NCBI GenBank assembly: GCA_030706405.1
Contig: JAUZOO010000001.1
Location: forward strand, 515,762-579,761
Source: Bacteroidota bacterium
GTDB lineage: Bacteria > Bacteroidota > Bacteroidia > Bacteroidales > JAAUTT01
Direction: 5' to 3'
Length of the DNA stretch: 64,000 nucleotides
The translations under genes were made by a program, and so were the position numbers. The number at the start of each line of letters is the position of its first letter. Positions within the stretch are counted from its first letter, which is position 1. The notes beneath the pieces were generated by a model that was not told the origin of the DNA, made no database searches, and was given only the letters and a program-made list of their open reading frames with translations. This document shows, piece by piece, positions 47,079 through 55,556 of the stretch.

Positions 47079-47086
47079 CAAAGATA
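47079..47086 (-). promoter_or_regulatory. -7 box for metG
   Basis: The minus strand reads TATCTTTG, placing a transcription start near 47072, about 24 bases before the ATG at 47048. It lies 11 bases from an identical box on the other strand. No clear -33 element is seen. Confidence 0.5.
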
Positions 47087-47098
47087 AATTAAATTTCT

Positions 47099-47998
47099 AT
47101 GATTGCACCTTTACCGCTTCGCGCGGGCGACAAAATAGGCATTATAGCCCCTTCGCGCAAAGTTACTTCCGAAGATCTGGATGGTTCCGTTAAGTTTTTA
47201 GAGAATTTGGGGTTTCGTATCGAATTTGGAAAAAATCTGTTTGCTTCCGAGAACCAGTTTGCCGGTACCGATGCCGAGCGTGCCGAAGATTTTATGGAGA
47301 TGATCCGCAACCCAGAGATAAAAGCCATTATGTGTGCCCGCGGCGGCTACGGAACGGCCCGTATTCTCGATTATCTCGACGATGTGGTAATCCGAAACAA
47401 TCCCAAATGGGTGATTGGTTACAGCGATATCACCGTGCTGCACTCTTATCTTTCCGAAATTGTTGGAATGCAGAGTTTACATGCTACTATGCCGGTGAAT
47501 TTTAAGCCGGAATTGGCCGGAACTGATACCTGGCAGAAATTGAACGAAGTTTTAACCGGAGGATTGCCTGAATATAGAGTCGAAGCAAATCCGTTTAACC
47601 GCGTTGGAACAGCCTCCGGACTACTCACCGGCGGAAACCTTTCGGTGCTTTACAGCCTCAGCGGTACGTGGTGCGATATGGATACCGACGGCAAAATCCT
47701 TTTCATCGAAGATCTCGACGAATACCTCTACCACATCGATCGCATGATGATGAACCTTCGTCTTTCAGGAAAACTGGCCTGTCTGCGCGGCCTTATCGTG
47801 GGCGGGATGACCGATATGCACGACAATACCATACCTTTTGGCCGCGAAGCCTGTCAAATCGTTGCCGATGCCGTTGCCGACTATAACTTTCCGGTGATGT
47901 TTGGCTTCCCTTCAGGGCATTGCGAGCCTAACCTTCCGTTGGTAATGGGCCGTGAAATGACGTTAGAGGTTGGTACTGATGGGGGAGTGTTGAGGTGA
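47099..47998 (+). CDS. LD-carboxypeptidase (peptidase family S66)
   Basis: 299 residues. Catalytic Ser109 in VIGYSDIT, the Glu in FIEDLDEYLYHIDR and the His in GFPSGHCEPNLPLVMG form the Ser-Glu-His triad of MccF/LdcA proteins; GDKIGIIAPSR and CARGGYGTARIL are family signatures. No signal peptide, so it is cytoplasmic and probably removes the terminal D-Ala from recycled muropeptide tetrapeptides. Family members can also give resistance to microcin C-like compounds, which remains a possibility. Divergent from metG. Confidence 0.92.
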   Translation: MIAPLPLRAGDKIGIIAPSRKVTSEDLDGSVKFLENLGFRIEFGKNLFASENQFAGTDAERAEDFMEMIRNPEIKAIMCARGGYGTARILDYLDDVVIRNNPKWVIGYSDITVLHSYLSEIVGMQSLHATMPVNFKPELAGTDTWQKLNEVLTGGLPEYRVEANPFNRVGTASGLLTGGNLSVLYSLSGTWCDMDTDGKILFIEDLDEYLYHIDRMMMNLRLSGKLACLRGLIVGGMTDMHDNTIPFGREACQIVADAVADYNFPVMFGFPSGHCEPNLPLVMGREMTLEVGTDGGVLR

Positions 47999-48090
47999 GC
48001 CCTCCCCGAAAGGGAGAAAAGAAGAATTGCCTTTGATTTAATATGCGGCAACTTATTGGGTGCTTTTAGCAAAAAGCCCGATATGCCTCG

Positions 48091-48189
48091 TCCTTGCAAG
48101 TTTTTACCCTTCCTTGCAAACTTTTCATCGTCCTTGCAAAGAATTTCTCTTTCCTTGCAAGTTTTTTGGCGTCCTTGCTGCAAGGACGC
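48091..48189. repeat. Five phased TCCTTGCAA repeats ending in a 21-bp palindrome
   Basis: TCCTTGCAA or close variants start at 48091, 48111, 48131, 48152 and 48172, spaced 20, 20, 21 and 20 bases, about two helical turns. The last unit fuses with an inverted copy to give a perfect odd palindrome (48169-48189, GCGTCCTTGC-T-GCAAGGACGC). The spacing is not a multiple of three, so this is a DNA- or RNA-level signal rather than a coding repeat. It lies in the 296-base gap before the YraN gene, the longest gap without a gene in the window apart from this array; nothing else is recognised there. Confidence 0.8.
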
Positions 48190-48294
48190 ACCATTTCAAT
48201 TTCGCATGCCCTTCAAAGTATTCATCACTTGCTTCTTTTGCTTAATTAACATATTTTTAGTTGAAAATTATTCATCCTTCAACTTTCCCGAATT

Positions 48295-48660
48295 ATGATG
48301 ACCTCGCGCGAAAAAGGCAATGGTGCCGAAGACCTGGCCGCAAACTTTCTCGAACAAAACGGATATGAAATTCTCGACCGGAATTGGTATTCGCAGCATT
48401 ACGAAATCGACATCATAGCCCGCAAAAACGGCGTGGTAGCTATTGTTGAAGTTAAGAGCCTTGCCTCAAACTATTTTCGTGAACCTTATGAATCGGTTAA
48501 CCGGAATAAACAACGCATGATAATTTCGGCCGCGAATGCGTATATTCGCAGGCAAAATATCAACGACGACATCCGTTTCGACATTATCTCCATTGTGATA
48601 AACAAGAACGGGGAAAAGATCGAACATATCGAAAATGCGTTTTATCCAACGGTACGATGA
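48295..48660 (+). CDS. YraN/UPF0102 family protein
   Basis: 121 residues with the nuclease-like core EIDIIARKNGVVAIVEVKS (D-x-x-x-x then E-x-K), as in Holliday-junction-resolvase-like YraN proteins, preceded by REKGNGAEDLAANFLEQNGYEILDRNW. The biochemical role of the family is unproven. A second ATG three bases later (48298) is an equal alternative. Its stop overlaps the next ATG by four bases (ATGA), showing coupling to the YjbR gene. Confidence 0.9.
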   Translation: MMTSREKGNGAEDLAANFLEQNGYEILDRNWYSQHYEIDIIARKNGVVAIVEVKSLASNYFREPYESVNRNKQRMIISAANAYIRRQNINDDIRFDIISIVINKNGEKIEHIENAFYPTVR

Positions 48661-49010
48661 ATATTGAAGATTTTCGCCAGTATTGTATCTCCAAAAAAGG
48701 AGTTACCGAGGAATTTCCTTTTGATGAAACAACTTTGGTGTTTAAAGTGATGGGTAAAATGTTTTCACTAACCGATCTGGAGGGCGATTTTACCATTAAC
48801 CTTAAATGCGATCCGGAGCTGGCCATTGAATTGCGTGAGCGGTATCCGGCAGTCCTTCCCGGTTATCACATGAACAAACGATTATGGAATACTGTGGTTA
48901 TCGACGGCAGTATTCCCGATAAATTGATTTATGAATGGGTTGACCATTCGTATAGCCAGGTTGTTGATAAACTCCCTAAAAAATTAAAGAACGAACTTGA
49001 TACATTATGA
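48657..49010 (+). CDS. MmcQ/YjbR family protein
   Basis: 117 residues. The pattern MNIEDFRQYCISKKGVTEEFPF near the N-terminus, KMFSLTDL and PGYHMNKRLWNTVVID are typical of YjbR-like proteins, which have a CyaY-like fold and are sometimes called DNA-binding. The function is not established. It overlaps the genes on both sides by four bases (ATGA), so yraN-yjbR-DUF502 is a translationally coupled operon. Confidence 0.9.
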   Translation: MNIEDFRQYCISKKGVTEEFPFDETTLVFKVMGKMFSLTDLEGDFTINLKCDPELAIELRERYPAVLPGYHMNKRLWNTVVIDGSIPDKLIYEWVDHSYSQVVDKLPKKLKNELDTL

Positions 49011-49612
49011 GACAGCGAATATATGTCTGGTTAAATTATTTCATCACCAAGAAGATGTTAAGCTTCTTTCTTCAGGGGCTGATGTACGTTGCACCGTTAG
49101 GCATAACCATCTATGTTATTTACATGGCCTTCGATTTTATCGATGGCATCCTGAAACCGGTTCTCAAAAGTCATCTAGGGATTAAGATACCAGGTATAGG
49201 GCTTTTGATGATGGTTTTTATGATTACCGTATTGGGGTATGTTGGTCAAACCATTGTTGCGCAGCCTATCAAAGTGCTTATTGAGCGCTTGATGGTAAAA
49301 GCTCCGATTTTGAATATGGTTTATACTTCCATACGCGATTTTATGGAAGCTTTTGTAGGGAAAGAAAAGAAATTTAACCAACCGGTGCGTGTGTTGGTTA
49401 ATCGCGACCCGGAAATAGAGCGGTTTGGATTTATTACTCAGAACGATCTGTCGGAACTTAATATCAAAGGGAAAGTTGCCGTTTATTTTCCGTTTTCCTA
49501 CGGGTTTAACGGTGAGTTGTTTGTAATTTCAGTAGAAAATGTTAAACCGGTTGATATTCCTGCCGGCGAAATGATGAAGTTTATCGTTTCGGGCGGGGTA
49601 ACAAGGGTGTAA
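49007..49612 (+). CDS. DUF502 family membrane protein
   Basis: 201 residues with two strong hydrophobic segments (about 19-45 and 63-85) and the family core LGITIYVIYMAFDFIDGIL, IPGIGLLMMVFMITVLGYV and LMVKAPILNMVYTSIRDFMEAF. The C-terminal half is soluble beta-rich. Function is unknown. It overlaps the YjbR gene by four bases. Confidence 0.9.
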   Translation: MRQRIYVWLNYFITKKMLSFFLQGLMYVAPLGITIYVIYMAFDFIDGILKPVLKSHLGIKIPGIGLLMMVFMITVLGYVGQTIVAQPIKVLIERLMVKAPILNMVYTSIRDFMEAFVGKEKKFNQPVRVLVNRDPEIERFGFITQNDLSELNIKGKVAVYFPFSYGFNGELFVISVENVKPVDIPAGEMMKFIVSGGVTRV

Positions 49613-49663
49613 TTGTGGTAGTTTAAGAGTTTACAGTTAATTATAAATTTAATCAGATTGAGA

Positions 49664-50131
49664 ATGAACAGAAAATTATTGATGTTTTTTATGCTTTTTG
49701 CATTTGTTGCGATGGAAGCATGTACTAAGGATGATGGCACTGAAAACGCTGTAAAAATGAGTGCATCGATTGATGGAGTACAATGGGATGCCAGTTTTTT
49801 GGCACCTACCACTTTAAGAAATCATAAATTTATCATTACCGGTACTAATTTAGCCGGAGGGGCAATTCTTCTTTCCACAAGTGCAGATACAGTAGGGACT
49901 TATCTGCTTTACATGCCTTTAATATATCAGTTTAACGGCACCTATAAAGTAACAACGCTATCTCCTACAGCAAAAGATATTTTTGAAGGATTAAGTGGCA
50001 CTTTAAAATTAACAAAAGTCGATACTGTTGCGAAAGTAGTATCTGGCTCTTATGAGTTTAAGGGTATAAATTCTTCTTTAGATTCGGCGCGGGTAACAAA
50101 GGGTATTTTTATGAATGTACCTTATTTGTAG
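49664..50131 (+). CDS. Small lipoprotein, DUF6252-like
   Basis: 155 residues from the ATG at 49664 (a TTG two codons upstream is in frame). The signal MFFMLFAFVAMEACTKDD has a lipobox-like ending at Cys20. KMSASIDGVQWDA followed by a beta-rich body and KVVSGSYEFKG is the layout of DUF6252-type Bacteroidota lipoproteins. No enzymatic motif. It stands alone before a bidirectional terminator; base use looks like that of the neighbours. Confidence 0.72.
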   Translation: MNRKLLMFFMLFAFVAMEACTKDDGTENAVKMSASIDGVQWDASFLAPTTLRNHKFIITGTNLAGGAILLSTSADTVGTYLLYMPLIYQFNGTYKVTTLSPTAKDIFEGLSGTLKLTKVDTVAKVVSGSYEFKGINSSLDSARVTKGIFMNVPYL

Positions 50132-50148
50132 TTATTTATTCACTTATG

Positions 50149-50185
50149 AAAATCCCCGGCAAATTTTTATTTGCCGGGGATTTTT
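50149..50185. terminator. Bidirectional terminator between the lipoprotein gene and porW
   Basis: A 15-bp stem (50149-50163 with 50170-50184, core ATCCCCGGCAAA and TTTGCCGGGGAT), a 6-base loop and A/T flanks on both sides. It overlaps the porW stop codon by one or two bases. Confidence 0.88.
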
Positions 50186-52856
50186 ATTTGAAATTTAGTT
50201 TAAAGAATTCGAGATAACTGTCGGCATTTTCCTGTTTGGTAAGTACCGGGTAGTTGAATAGCGATATTACAAATACATGCTTAGTATTGCCTTTAATGCT
50301 TTTTAAGGTTGTAGGTTTGGCCATTAGTACTTTGTAATATGCCTGAGCCTTATCTTTATTAGCAAAACCGCGGATGGTAACCATTTTAAAGTTTTTGCCA
50401 AGTGCATCTTTGGAAACCTCGAGCTTATCGCTTGAAAAATTGTCGAGGTTGAAATTGATGATGTCGAAAACCAACTGGTTAATGTCGTCGCTTTTGTCGA
50501 AAACTATCGATACAAAGAATGGCGTTGTTTCAATGGTCGAATAAATTGTCTTTGCAACTTGAACGTCTTCAGCCTTTTTAGTCTCGGGCTGGTAGTTGTT
50601 CATGTAGTCTAATGCTTCCTTGGCGTATTTGCCCACTTCGTTGTCGGGATATTTTGCCACCAGTTTGTTGAGCTCCGAACGGTAGGTTAGCTTATCGGTG
50701 GTTTTGCCCACAGTCATTGCTTTTAGCAGTTCAAACTTAGGGATGAGCTTGTCGTTTTTGTATTGCAACTGGGCTTTTTCAATATTGGCCAAAACCTGTT
50801 GGTAATTGCCCGAACTATACAGGCTATATGTTTGCTGGTAAAAGTTGTCCGCTTCTTTGTTCTTATCCTGAATCTGCTTGTAATAATTAGGGTCGATAAG
50901 GATTTTGGCATATACGCTTTCCGGAAATTTACTGATAATCTGGTCGCGGTAATAAGCGGCTTTCGATTCATTTTTAAGTTCAACTTCCATGCTATATAGC
51001 TGGTAGTAAACGGCAGTATTGTATTTGTTACCCGGGTAGCGGCTGACCATTTGTTCGTAAAGGGCTATAGCCTGAGGAAGATCATTAAGTTCGTTGCGGT
51101 AAACCATTCCTCCGTAGTAATAACCATCGAGAAGTTTTTGCTGTGAAGCTTTCATCATCGAATCGTTTGCAGGAATGTTTTGGAGATAGAATTCGCGCGA
51201 TTTATTATCGAGTTTTTTCTTGCCCTGTACTTCTTCTTGTTTTTGGGAGGATGCCACGGACTCTGCGGTTTCGGCTCCAAACATGGAGGCGTTTTTATTA
51301 CGGCGGCGCCAGTTGTCTTCGAGTTTACGTTTGCCCCATTTCATTTGAAACTCTTTCATTCCCTGTGTTACCGATACCGGGTTATAGAAATACCATTTGG
51401 CAGCCGTAGTTTTGTCCTGCGCCATAACGCTCTGCCGCGACAGGCTGTTGTAATAATCCTGTAAACGCTGGTCTTCGGCCTGTTTGGCTTCGGCTTCTTT
51501 CTGGCGGATATTATTGATGATGTTATCTACCAGCCGAGATTGTTCGGCTTTCGATAGTTTGGCCACCCGTTGAAGACTATCTTCGAGGGTAATTGCGTTA
51601 AGGTTTTTTACCAGGTTAGTAAGACTTCGGGCTTTAGCCTTGATGTCGATAATGCCGGGATATTTATCGGTGATGTATAGCAGCGTGCTGTCGTAATATG
51701 CCTGCGCCGGGATATAGTTCTTGTCAGCATAAAAGATATTGGCGAGTGTGAGGCACGAGAGGCCTTTCTGAGCGTTGTTCTGGGTGCTTACGCTAACCGA
51801 TTTTTTGTAATATTCGATGCCTGATGATTTATTCCCGTCTTTAATTTCGAGGTTTCCGAGTGCATAATAAATCTGGTCCTGAAAGTCGCGGTTTTTATCA
51901 TTGCGAAGGAGTTTGAGCATTTTCTCCCGTACCGCATGGCTGTTTTTAGAACCTGTTTCTACCGATCCGGCTAGATTAATGTTGGCATTAAAAGTCATCT
52001 CGTAAGGTGGATTTTTTTTGATGACAGCCAGGTACATGTCTGAGGCTTTATCTAGTTGTCCGGTTTGCTGGTATAACTGGGCAAGGATGAACATATACCG
52101 TAGTTTGAGTTTTTTCCGGTGGGTAAGGTCCAATGCTTTTTCGAGCGCTTTTATGGCTGCCGGGTAATGATTCTGCTTCAGCTCATAATCGGCCTGTGTT
52201 GTATAGAGGTCGGGCTTTAAATTTTTAGGAAAACGCCAGTCTCCTTCTACGTTTTTTAAAAGAAGGTCGGCCTCTTTAAATTCGGAAGTTTCGTTATATA
52301 CGCGTGCCAGCCAGATGTTGGCTTCGTATTTCGATTCTTCCTTGGGGAATTCCCGGTTCATAAACGTGAACGTTTCGGCGGCCTTGGTAAAATCGTGTTT
52401 ATAAAAATGAGATTTGCCAATTAGCAGATAAGCATCGTCTACCCAGCGGTTGTATTCATTTTTATTAAAGAATTCGCGTTGAGCAGGCGTTGGCCGTTCT
52501 CCTTTTTTAAGTTCGGGTTTGACTTTGATGGAGTGAAGGGCAATGACTTTTGCCCCTTTCTTTATGGAAACATCCATATCCGACGAAACGGACTTGGCAA
52601 GTTCGTCGTTTCCGTAGGTGAAAACCGGCAGTATCCGGGAATAATCGTCTTTGTAATTATCGTCGATGCGTTGCAAGCCTTTTTTAAAGCTCTCGTCGCC
52701 ATTGAAAAGGATATTGTAATGAGCGGTAAGGTTATGGTAAGAGCGTGAAATAAACGTGTTTTTCCGGGTTGAACATGACAACAGAAAAGCTGTAGCAATT
52801 ACGGCTATGATATAAGTTGGGGCAGATTTTCGGATCACCTGGTTTTTTATTGGCAC
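50184..52856 (-). CDS. porW: T9SS-associated TPR lipoprotein PorW/SprE
   Basis: 890 residues. The start codon is GTG (52856); another in-frame GTG at 52838 would begin just before the signal. Lipoprotein signal ends FLLSCSTRK. Then come SRSYHNLTAHYNILFNGDESFKKGL, a family hallmark, and a chain of TPR repeats (for example YLLIGKSHFYKHDFTKAAETF, then YELKQNHYPAAIKALEKALDL). SprE/PorW is needed for T9SS secretion and is thought to link the GldKLMN complex with the SprA/Sov translocon. It lies 8.5 kb from the core operon, alone on its transcript. Confidence 0.92.
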   Translation of the reverse strand: MPIKNQVIRKSAPTYIIAVIATAFLLSCSTRKNTFISRSYHNLTAHYNILFNGDESFKKGLQRIDDNYKDDYSRILPVFTYGNDELAKSVSSDMDVSIKKGAKVIALHSIKVKPELKKGERPTPAQREFFNKNEYNRWVDDAYLLIGKSHFYKHDFTKAAETFTFMNREFPKEESKYEANIWLARVYNETSEFKEADLLLKNVEGDWRFPKNLKPDLYTTQADYELKQNHYPAAIKALEKALDLTHRKKLKLRYMFILAQLYQQTGQLDKASDMYLAVIKKNPPYEMTFNANINLAGSVETGSKNSHAVREKMLKLLRNDKNRDFQDQIYYALGNLEIKDGNKSSGIEYYKKSVSVSTQNNAQKGLSCLTLANIFYADKNYIPAQAYYDSTLLYITDKYPGIIDIKAKARSLTNLVKNLNAITLEDSLQRVAKLSKAEQSRLVDNIINNIRQKEAEAKQAEDQRLQDYYNSLSRQSVMAQDKTTAAKWYFYNPVSVTQGMKEFQMKWGKRKLEDNWRRRNKNASMFGAETAESVASSQKQEEVQGKKKLDNKSREFYLQNIPANDSMMKASQQKLLDGYYYGGMVYRNELNDLPQAIALYEQMVSRYPGNKYNTAVYYQLYSMEVELKNESKAAYYRDQIISKFPESVYAKILIDPNYYKQIQDKNKEADNFYQQTYSLYSSGNYQQVLANIEKAQLQYKNDKLIPKFELLKAMTVGKTTDKLTYRSELNKLVAKYPDNEVGKYAKEALDYMNNYQPETKKAEDVQVAKTIYSTIETTPFFVSIVFDKSDDINQLVFDIINFNLDNFSSDKLEVSKDALGKNFKMVTIRGFANKDKAQAYYKVLMAKPTTLKSIKGNTKHVFVISLFNYPVLTKQENADSYLEFFKLNFK

Positions 52857-52975
52857 AAATGAATAACTTAAAATCGGAGACTTTATTTTGCGAGGATAAA
52901 ATTATTTAATCTGAGCTGATTTCAAAAATATTATGGGAATTAAGCCTCTGATGCGTCTGGAAATAACATGAAAAT

Positions 52976-53043
52976 GCCACAAATTGCACAAATCTACACG
53001 GATAAGTTGCCCTATCTTCGTGATAATTTATGTAATCCGTGGC
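52976..53043. repeat. Imperfect inverted repeat (REP-like) upstream of porW
   Basis: Arms 52976-52993 (GCCACAAATTGCACAAAT) and 53026-53043 (ATTTATGTAATCCGTGGC) pair at 14 of 18 positions plus wobbles, with a 32-base loop; a second CCGTGTA copy follows at 53046. Similar GTGGC/CACGAAT elements occur between genes in Bacteroidota as far as I recall. No T-tail and no ORF. Confidence 0.5.
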
Positions 53044-53096
53044 ATCCGTGTATTTTATTTCAGAACTGAATACGCGGCACTTTTTAACTTTCCGGA

Positions 53097-53342
53097 TTAC
53101 TCAACGGCAATAACTTCCTTAATTTCAGGAATATCTTTACGGAGGGTTTGTTCCACCCCGCCTTTGAGTGTTTGAAAACTAAACGGGCAATTGGTGCACG
53201 AGCCTAATAATCGCACTTTAACAACCATTTCTTCGGTAACCTCGAGTACTTCGATATCGCCACCGTCTGCCTGAAGGAAAGGCCGTAAATGGGCTATTGA
53301 AGCATTAATCCGGTTTATCAGTTCTGGAGATGTATGGGGCAT
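53097..53342 (-). CDS. NifU C-terminal domain (Nfu-type) Fe-S scaffold
   Basis: 81 residues, a single Nfu domain. RPFLQADGGDIEVLEVTE and LLGSCTNCPFSFQTLKGGVEQTL give the C-x-x-C ligand pair that carries a [4Fe-4S] cluster in a dimer. It delivers clusters to target proteins. The Mrp-type ATPase gene lies 27 bases upstream on the same strand, a common Bacteroidota pairing that supports a joint role in Fe-S assembly. Confidence 0.93.
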   Translation of the reverse strand: MPHTSPELINRINASIAHLRPFLQADGGDIEVLEVTEEMVVKVRLLGSCTNCPFSFQTLKGGVEQTLRKDIPEIKEVIAVE

Positions 53343-53369
53343 TTTGATGTATGGTTTAAGAGTGAAAAA

Positions 53370-54473
53370 TTATTTCTTTTTGATGATTTCCACGCGACGG
53401 GTAGGGTCGAGTACTGCATTACGTTTGGTAACTTCAACCACGGTACTCTCGGCCAAGTTTTTAAAGGCTTTGCCAACAATCGATTCCTGGTCGAGTGCCG
53501 AAGGTTTTCCTTGGTCGCCACCTTCGCAGATACTTTGAACAATAGGGATTTGACCTAACAGTGGAATTTCAAGTTCTTCGGCAAGCTGTTTGCAGCCTTC
53601 TTTACCGAAGAGGTAGTATTTGTTCTCCGGAAGTTCGGCTGGTGTAAACCAAGCCATGTTTTCGACAAGCCCGAGTACCGGCACATTGATTTTTTCGCCG
53701 CGAAACATGTTAATACCTTTGATAGCATCGGCCAGGGCCACTTTTTGAGGGGTACTCACAATGATTACGCCGGTTATGGCCAATTCCTGAACAATGGTTA
53801 AGTGTACATCGCCGGTTCCGGGAGGAAGGTCGAGCATGAGGAAGTCAAGTTCGCCCCAGTTTCCCTGATGGATGAGTTGTTTCAGCGCGTTGGATGCCAT
53901 TGGGCCTCGCCATACCAGCGGATCTTTAGGATCGACAAAGAATCCAACCGAAAGTAATTTTATTCCGTAGTTTTCAACCGGGGTAATCAGTTCATGACCA
54001 TCAACTGTTTTAACGTCCGGATGGGCATCTTCTACATTGAACATCTTGGGTACCGACGGGCCGTAAACATCGGCGTCGATAAGCCCGACTTTATAACCTA
54101 ATTTGGCTAGTGCCACGGCAAGGTTCGACGATACGGTTGATTTCCCAACACCACCTTTGCCTGAGGCCACGGCAATAATATTCTTCACCTTGGTGAGGGT
54201 GCTGTATTTTGGTTCAACCTTATGTAGACTGTCAATTTTAATCTCGCCAATCTGAATTTCGTCTCCAATTTGTGCCTGTAAAGCAACCTTGCAGGCTTTT
54301 TGAATGGAATTGATAAGCGGGTCGTTGGATCGCTGAAAAGTAAGGGTGAAGGAAATGACGTTATCGTGAATAATAATGTCGCTCAGCATGTTGAGCGATA
54401 CAATATCGTTACTGTAAGCGGGGTGGGTAACCTGCATTAAAGCCTTGGTAACCTGGTCAATGGTGTAACTCAT
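53370..54473 (-). CDS. Mrp/ApbC-type P-loop ATPase
   Basis: 367 residues. An N-terminal MIP18-like (DUF59) domain covers about residues 1-85, followed by a MinD-type ATPase with the deviant Walker A VASGKGGVGKST (105-113), GLIDADVYGPSVPKMF and LDLPPGTGDVHLT. In typical Mrp/ApbC a C-x-x-C that bridges Fe-S in the dimer follows VENM; here that segment reads VENMAWFTPAELPENKYYLFGKEG without the pair. It probably handles Fe-S clusters, with the missing ligands taken over by the Nfu partner or another site, which is inference. Confidence 0.9.
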   Translation of the reverse strand: MSYTIDQVTKALMQVTHPAYSNDIVSLNMLSDIIIHDNVISFTLTFQRSNDPLINSIQKACKVALQAQIGDEIQIGEIKIDSLHKVEPKYSTLTKVKNIIAVASGKGGVGKSTVSSNLAVALAKLGYKVGLIDADVYGPSVPKMFNVEDAHPDVKTVDGHELITPVENYGIKLLSVGFFVDPKDPLVWRGPMASNALKQLIHQGNWGELDFLMLDLPPGTGDVHLTIVQELAITGVIIVSTPQKVALADAIKGINMFRGEKINVPVLGLVENMAWFTPAELPENKYYLFGKEGCKQLAEELEIPLLGQIPIVQSICEGGDQGKPSALDQESIVGKAFKNLAESTVVEVTKRNAVLDPTRRVEIIKKK

Positions 54474-54603
54474 AATAATTAAGACTAAATATAAACTGGA
54501 TGCAAAGATAAAAACTATTTGCAGTCCAGAATGTTCAATTATTTTGACTTCTTCAGAAAGAATTGTTGATTTCGGACTTTGATCCAGTTTTAATTATTGG
54601 ATT

Positions 54604-55263
54604 TTAGTTTTGAAAGATGTCCGAAATGGTTTCGTCGGAAAGATGATAGGCGAGGAGGCCAGCTTTGCGCGCGCCTTCAATATTTGCGGCGAGGTCGTCG
54701 ATAAACAGCGTTTCGGAAGCTTTCAGTCCAGCGTCGTTCAAAACAAATTCGTAAGCCGAAACGTTGGGTTTACGTTCGCCGATGTCGTGCGAGTAGTAGG
54801 TATGCTCGAACATTAGCGGTAATGGGTTGGCGCCAAACGATTGCTTCAGGTAATTTTGAAAATAGTTGATATGAATAGCGTTGGTATTGCTCAGCAAAAA
54901 CGTGCGGTATTTTTTTCGAATACGCATCAATAACGGTATGTGTTCGGCAGGCATAGACCCAATCATTGCATTCCAGGCCTGGTCGATCTGTTCGTCGGAA
55001 ATCGAAAGGTTGTATTTCCGAAGTTCGTCGCGGAATATCTGGGGGGCTATTTTACCGGTTTCGAGTAAGTCGAACAAATGCGTTTGTTTGAGCTGGGTAT
55101 AGATGCCTTCAAAGTCGGTAAAGCCCATTTGTTTGAATAGTTCGATGCTTGCCTGGTAATGAATATTGATGATAACCCCGCCGAGGTCGAAGATTATGTT
55201 TTTTACTTGGAGTAAATTGTCCTCATTAACATTCAGTTGCCGCGCAATGTCTGGATTTAACAT
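54604..55263 (-). CDS. HAD-superfamily phosphatase (YihX-like, subfamily IA)
   Basis: 219 residues. Motif I is IIFDLGGVI, motif II LLSNTNAIH, motif III GERKPNVSAYEF (Lys) and motif IV LFIDDLAANIEGA; the four-helix cap lies between I and II. The D-L-G-G form of motif I lacks the second Asp that is usual in other HADs, as in YihX and related sugar-phosphate phosphatases. The substrate is unknown. About 20 residues precede the usual HAD start; a start nearer the domain is possible but no better ATG is seen. Confidence 0.87.
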   Translation of the reverse strand: MLNPDIARQLNVNEDNLLQVKNIIFDLGGVIINIHYQASIELFKQMGFTDFEGIYTQLKQTHLFDLLETGKIAPQIFRDELRKYNLSISDEQIDQAWNAMIGSMPAEHIPLLMRIRKKYRTFLLSNTNAIHINYFQNYLKQSFGANPLPLMFEHTYYSHDIGERKPNVSAYEFVLNDAGLKASETLFIDDLAANIEGARKAGLLAYHLSDETISDIFQN

Positions 55264-55369
55264 AAAAATTTTACGTGAGTGTTGAATAATTAGAGTTTAT
55301 TGCTTAATATTGCAGTCCCAAAAATAACGGTTTTTGTGAAAACAATCACTAAAATTGGGTAAGTAAAAA

Positions 55370-55446
<77 letters not shown>

Positions 55447-55451
55447 TCATT

Positions 55452-55496
55452 AACAGCCACTTGCAAGATAAAACTTGTAGGTGGCTGTTTTGTTTG
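55452..55496 (+). terminator. Terminator after the tRNA gene
   Basis: A 16-bp stem with two G-T pairs (55452-55467 with 55474-55489), a 6-base loop and a T-rich tail (TTTTGTTT). Confidence 0.82.
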
Positions 55497-55556
55497 ATAC
55501 ACTTTTTATCGGAACAAATAATTATTTCTATCTTTAAAATTGAAATAACGTAAATT

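Noticed and set aside
47049-47081. Longer metG start at 47081
   Set aside because: It lies in a -7 promoter box and adds residues absent in MetG N-termini.
48091-48189. TCCTTGCAA array as a mini CRISPR
   Set aside because: Repeats are 9 bases and spacers about 11 bases, far too short, and no cas gene is near.
48056-48298. Small ORFs across the TCCTTGCAA array
   Set aside because: The 20-base period breaks any coding frame, no signal or domain is seen, and the ORFs run into yraN.
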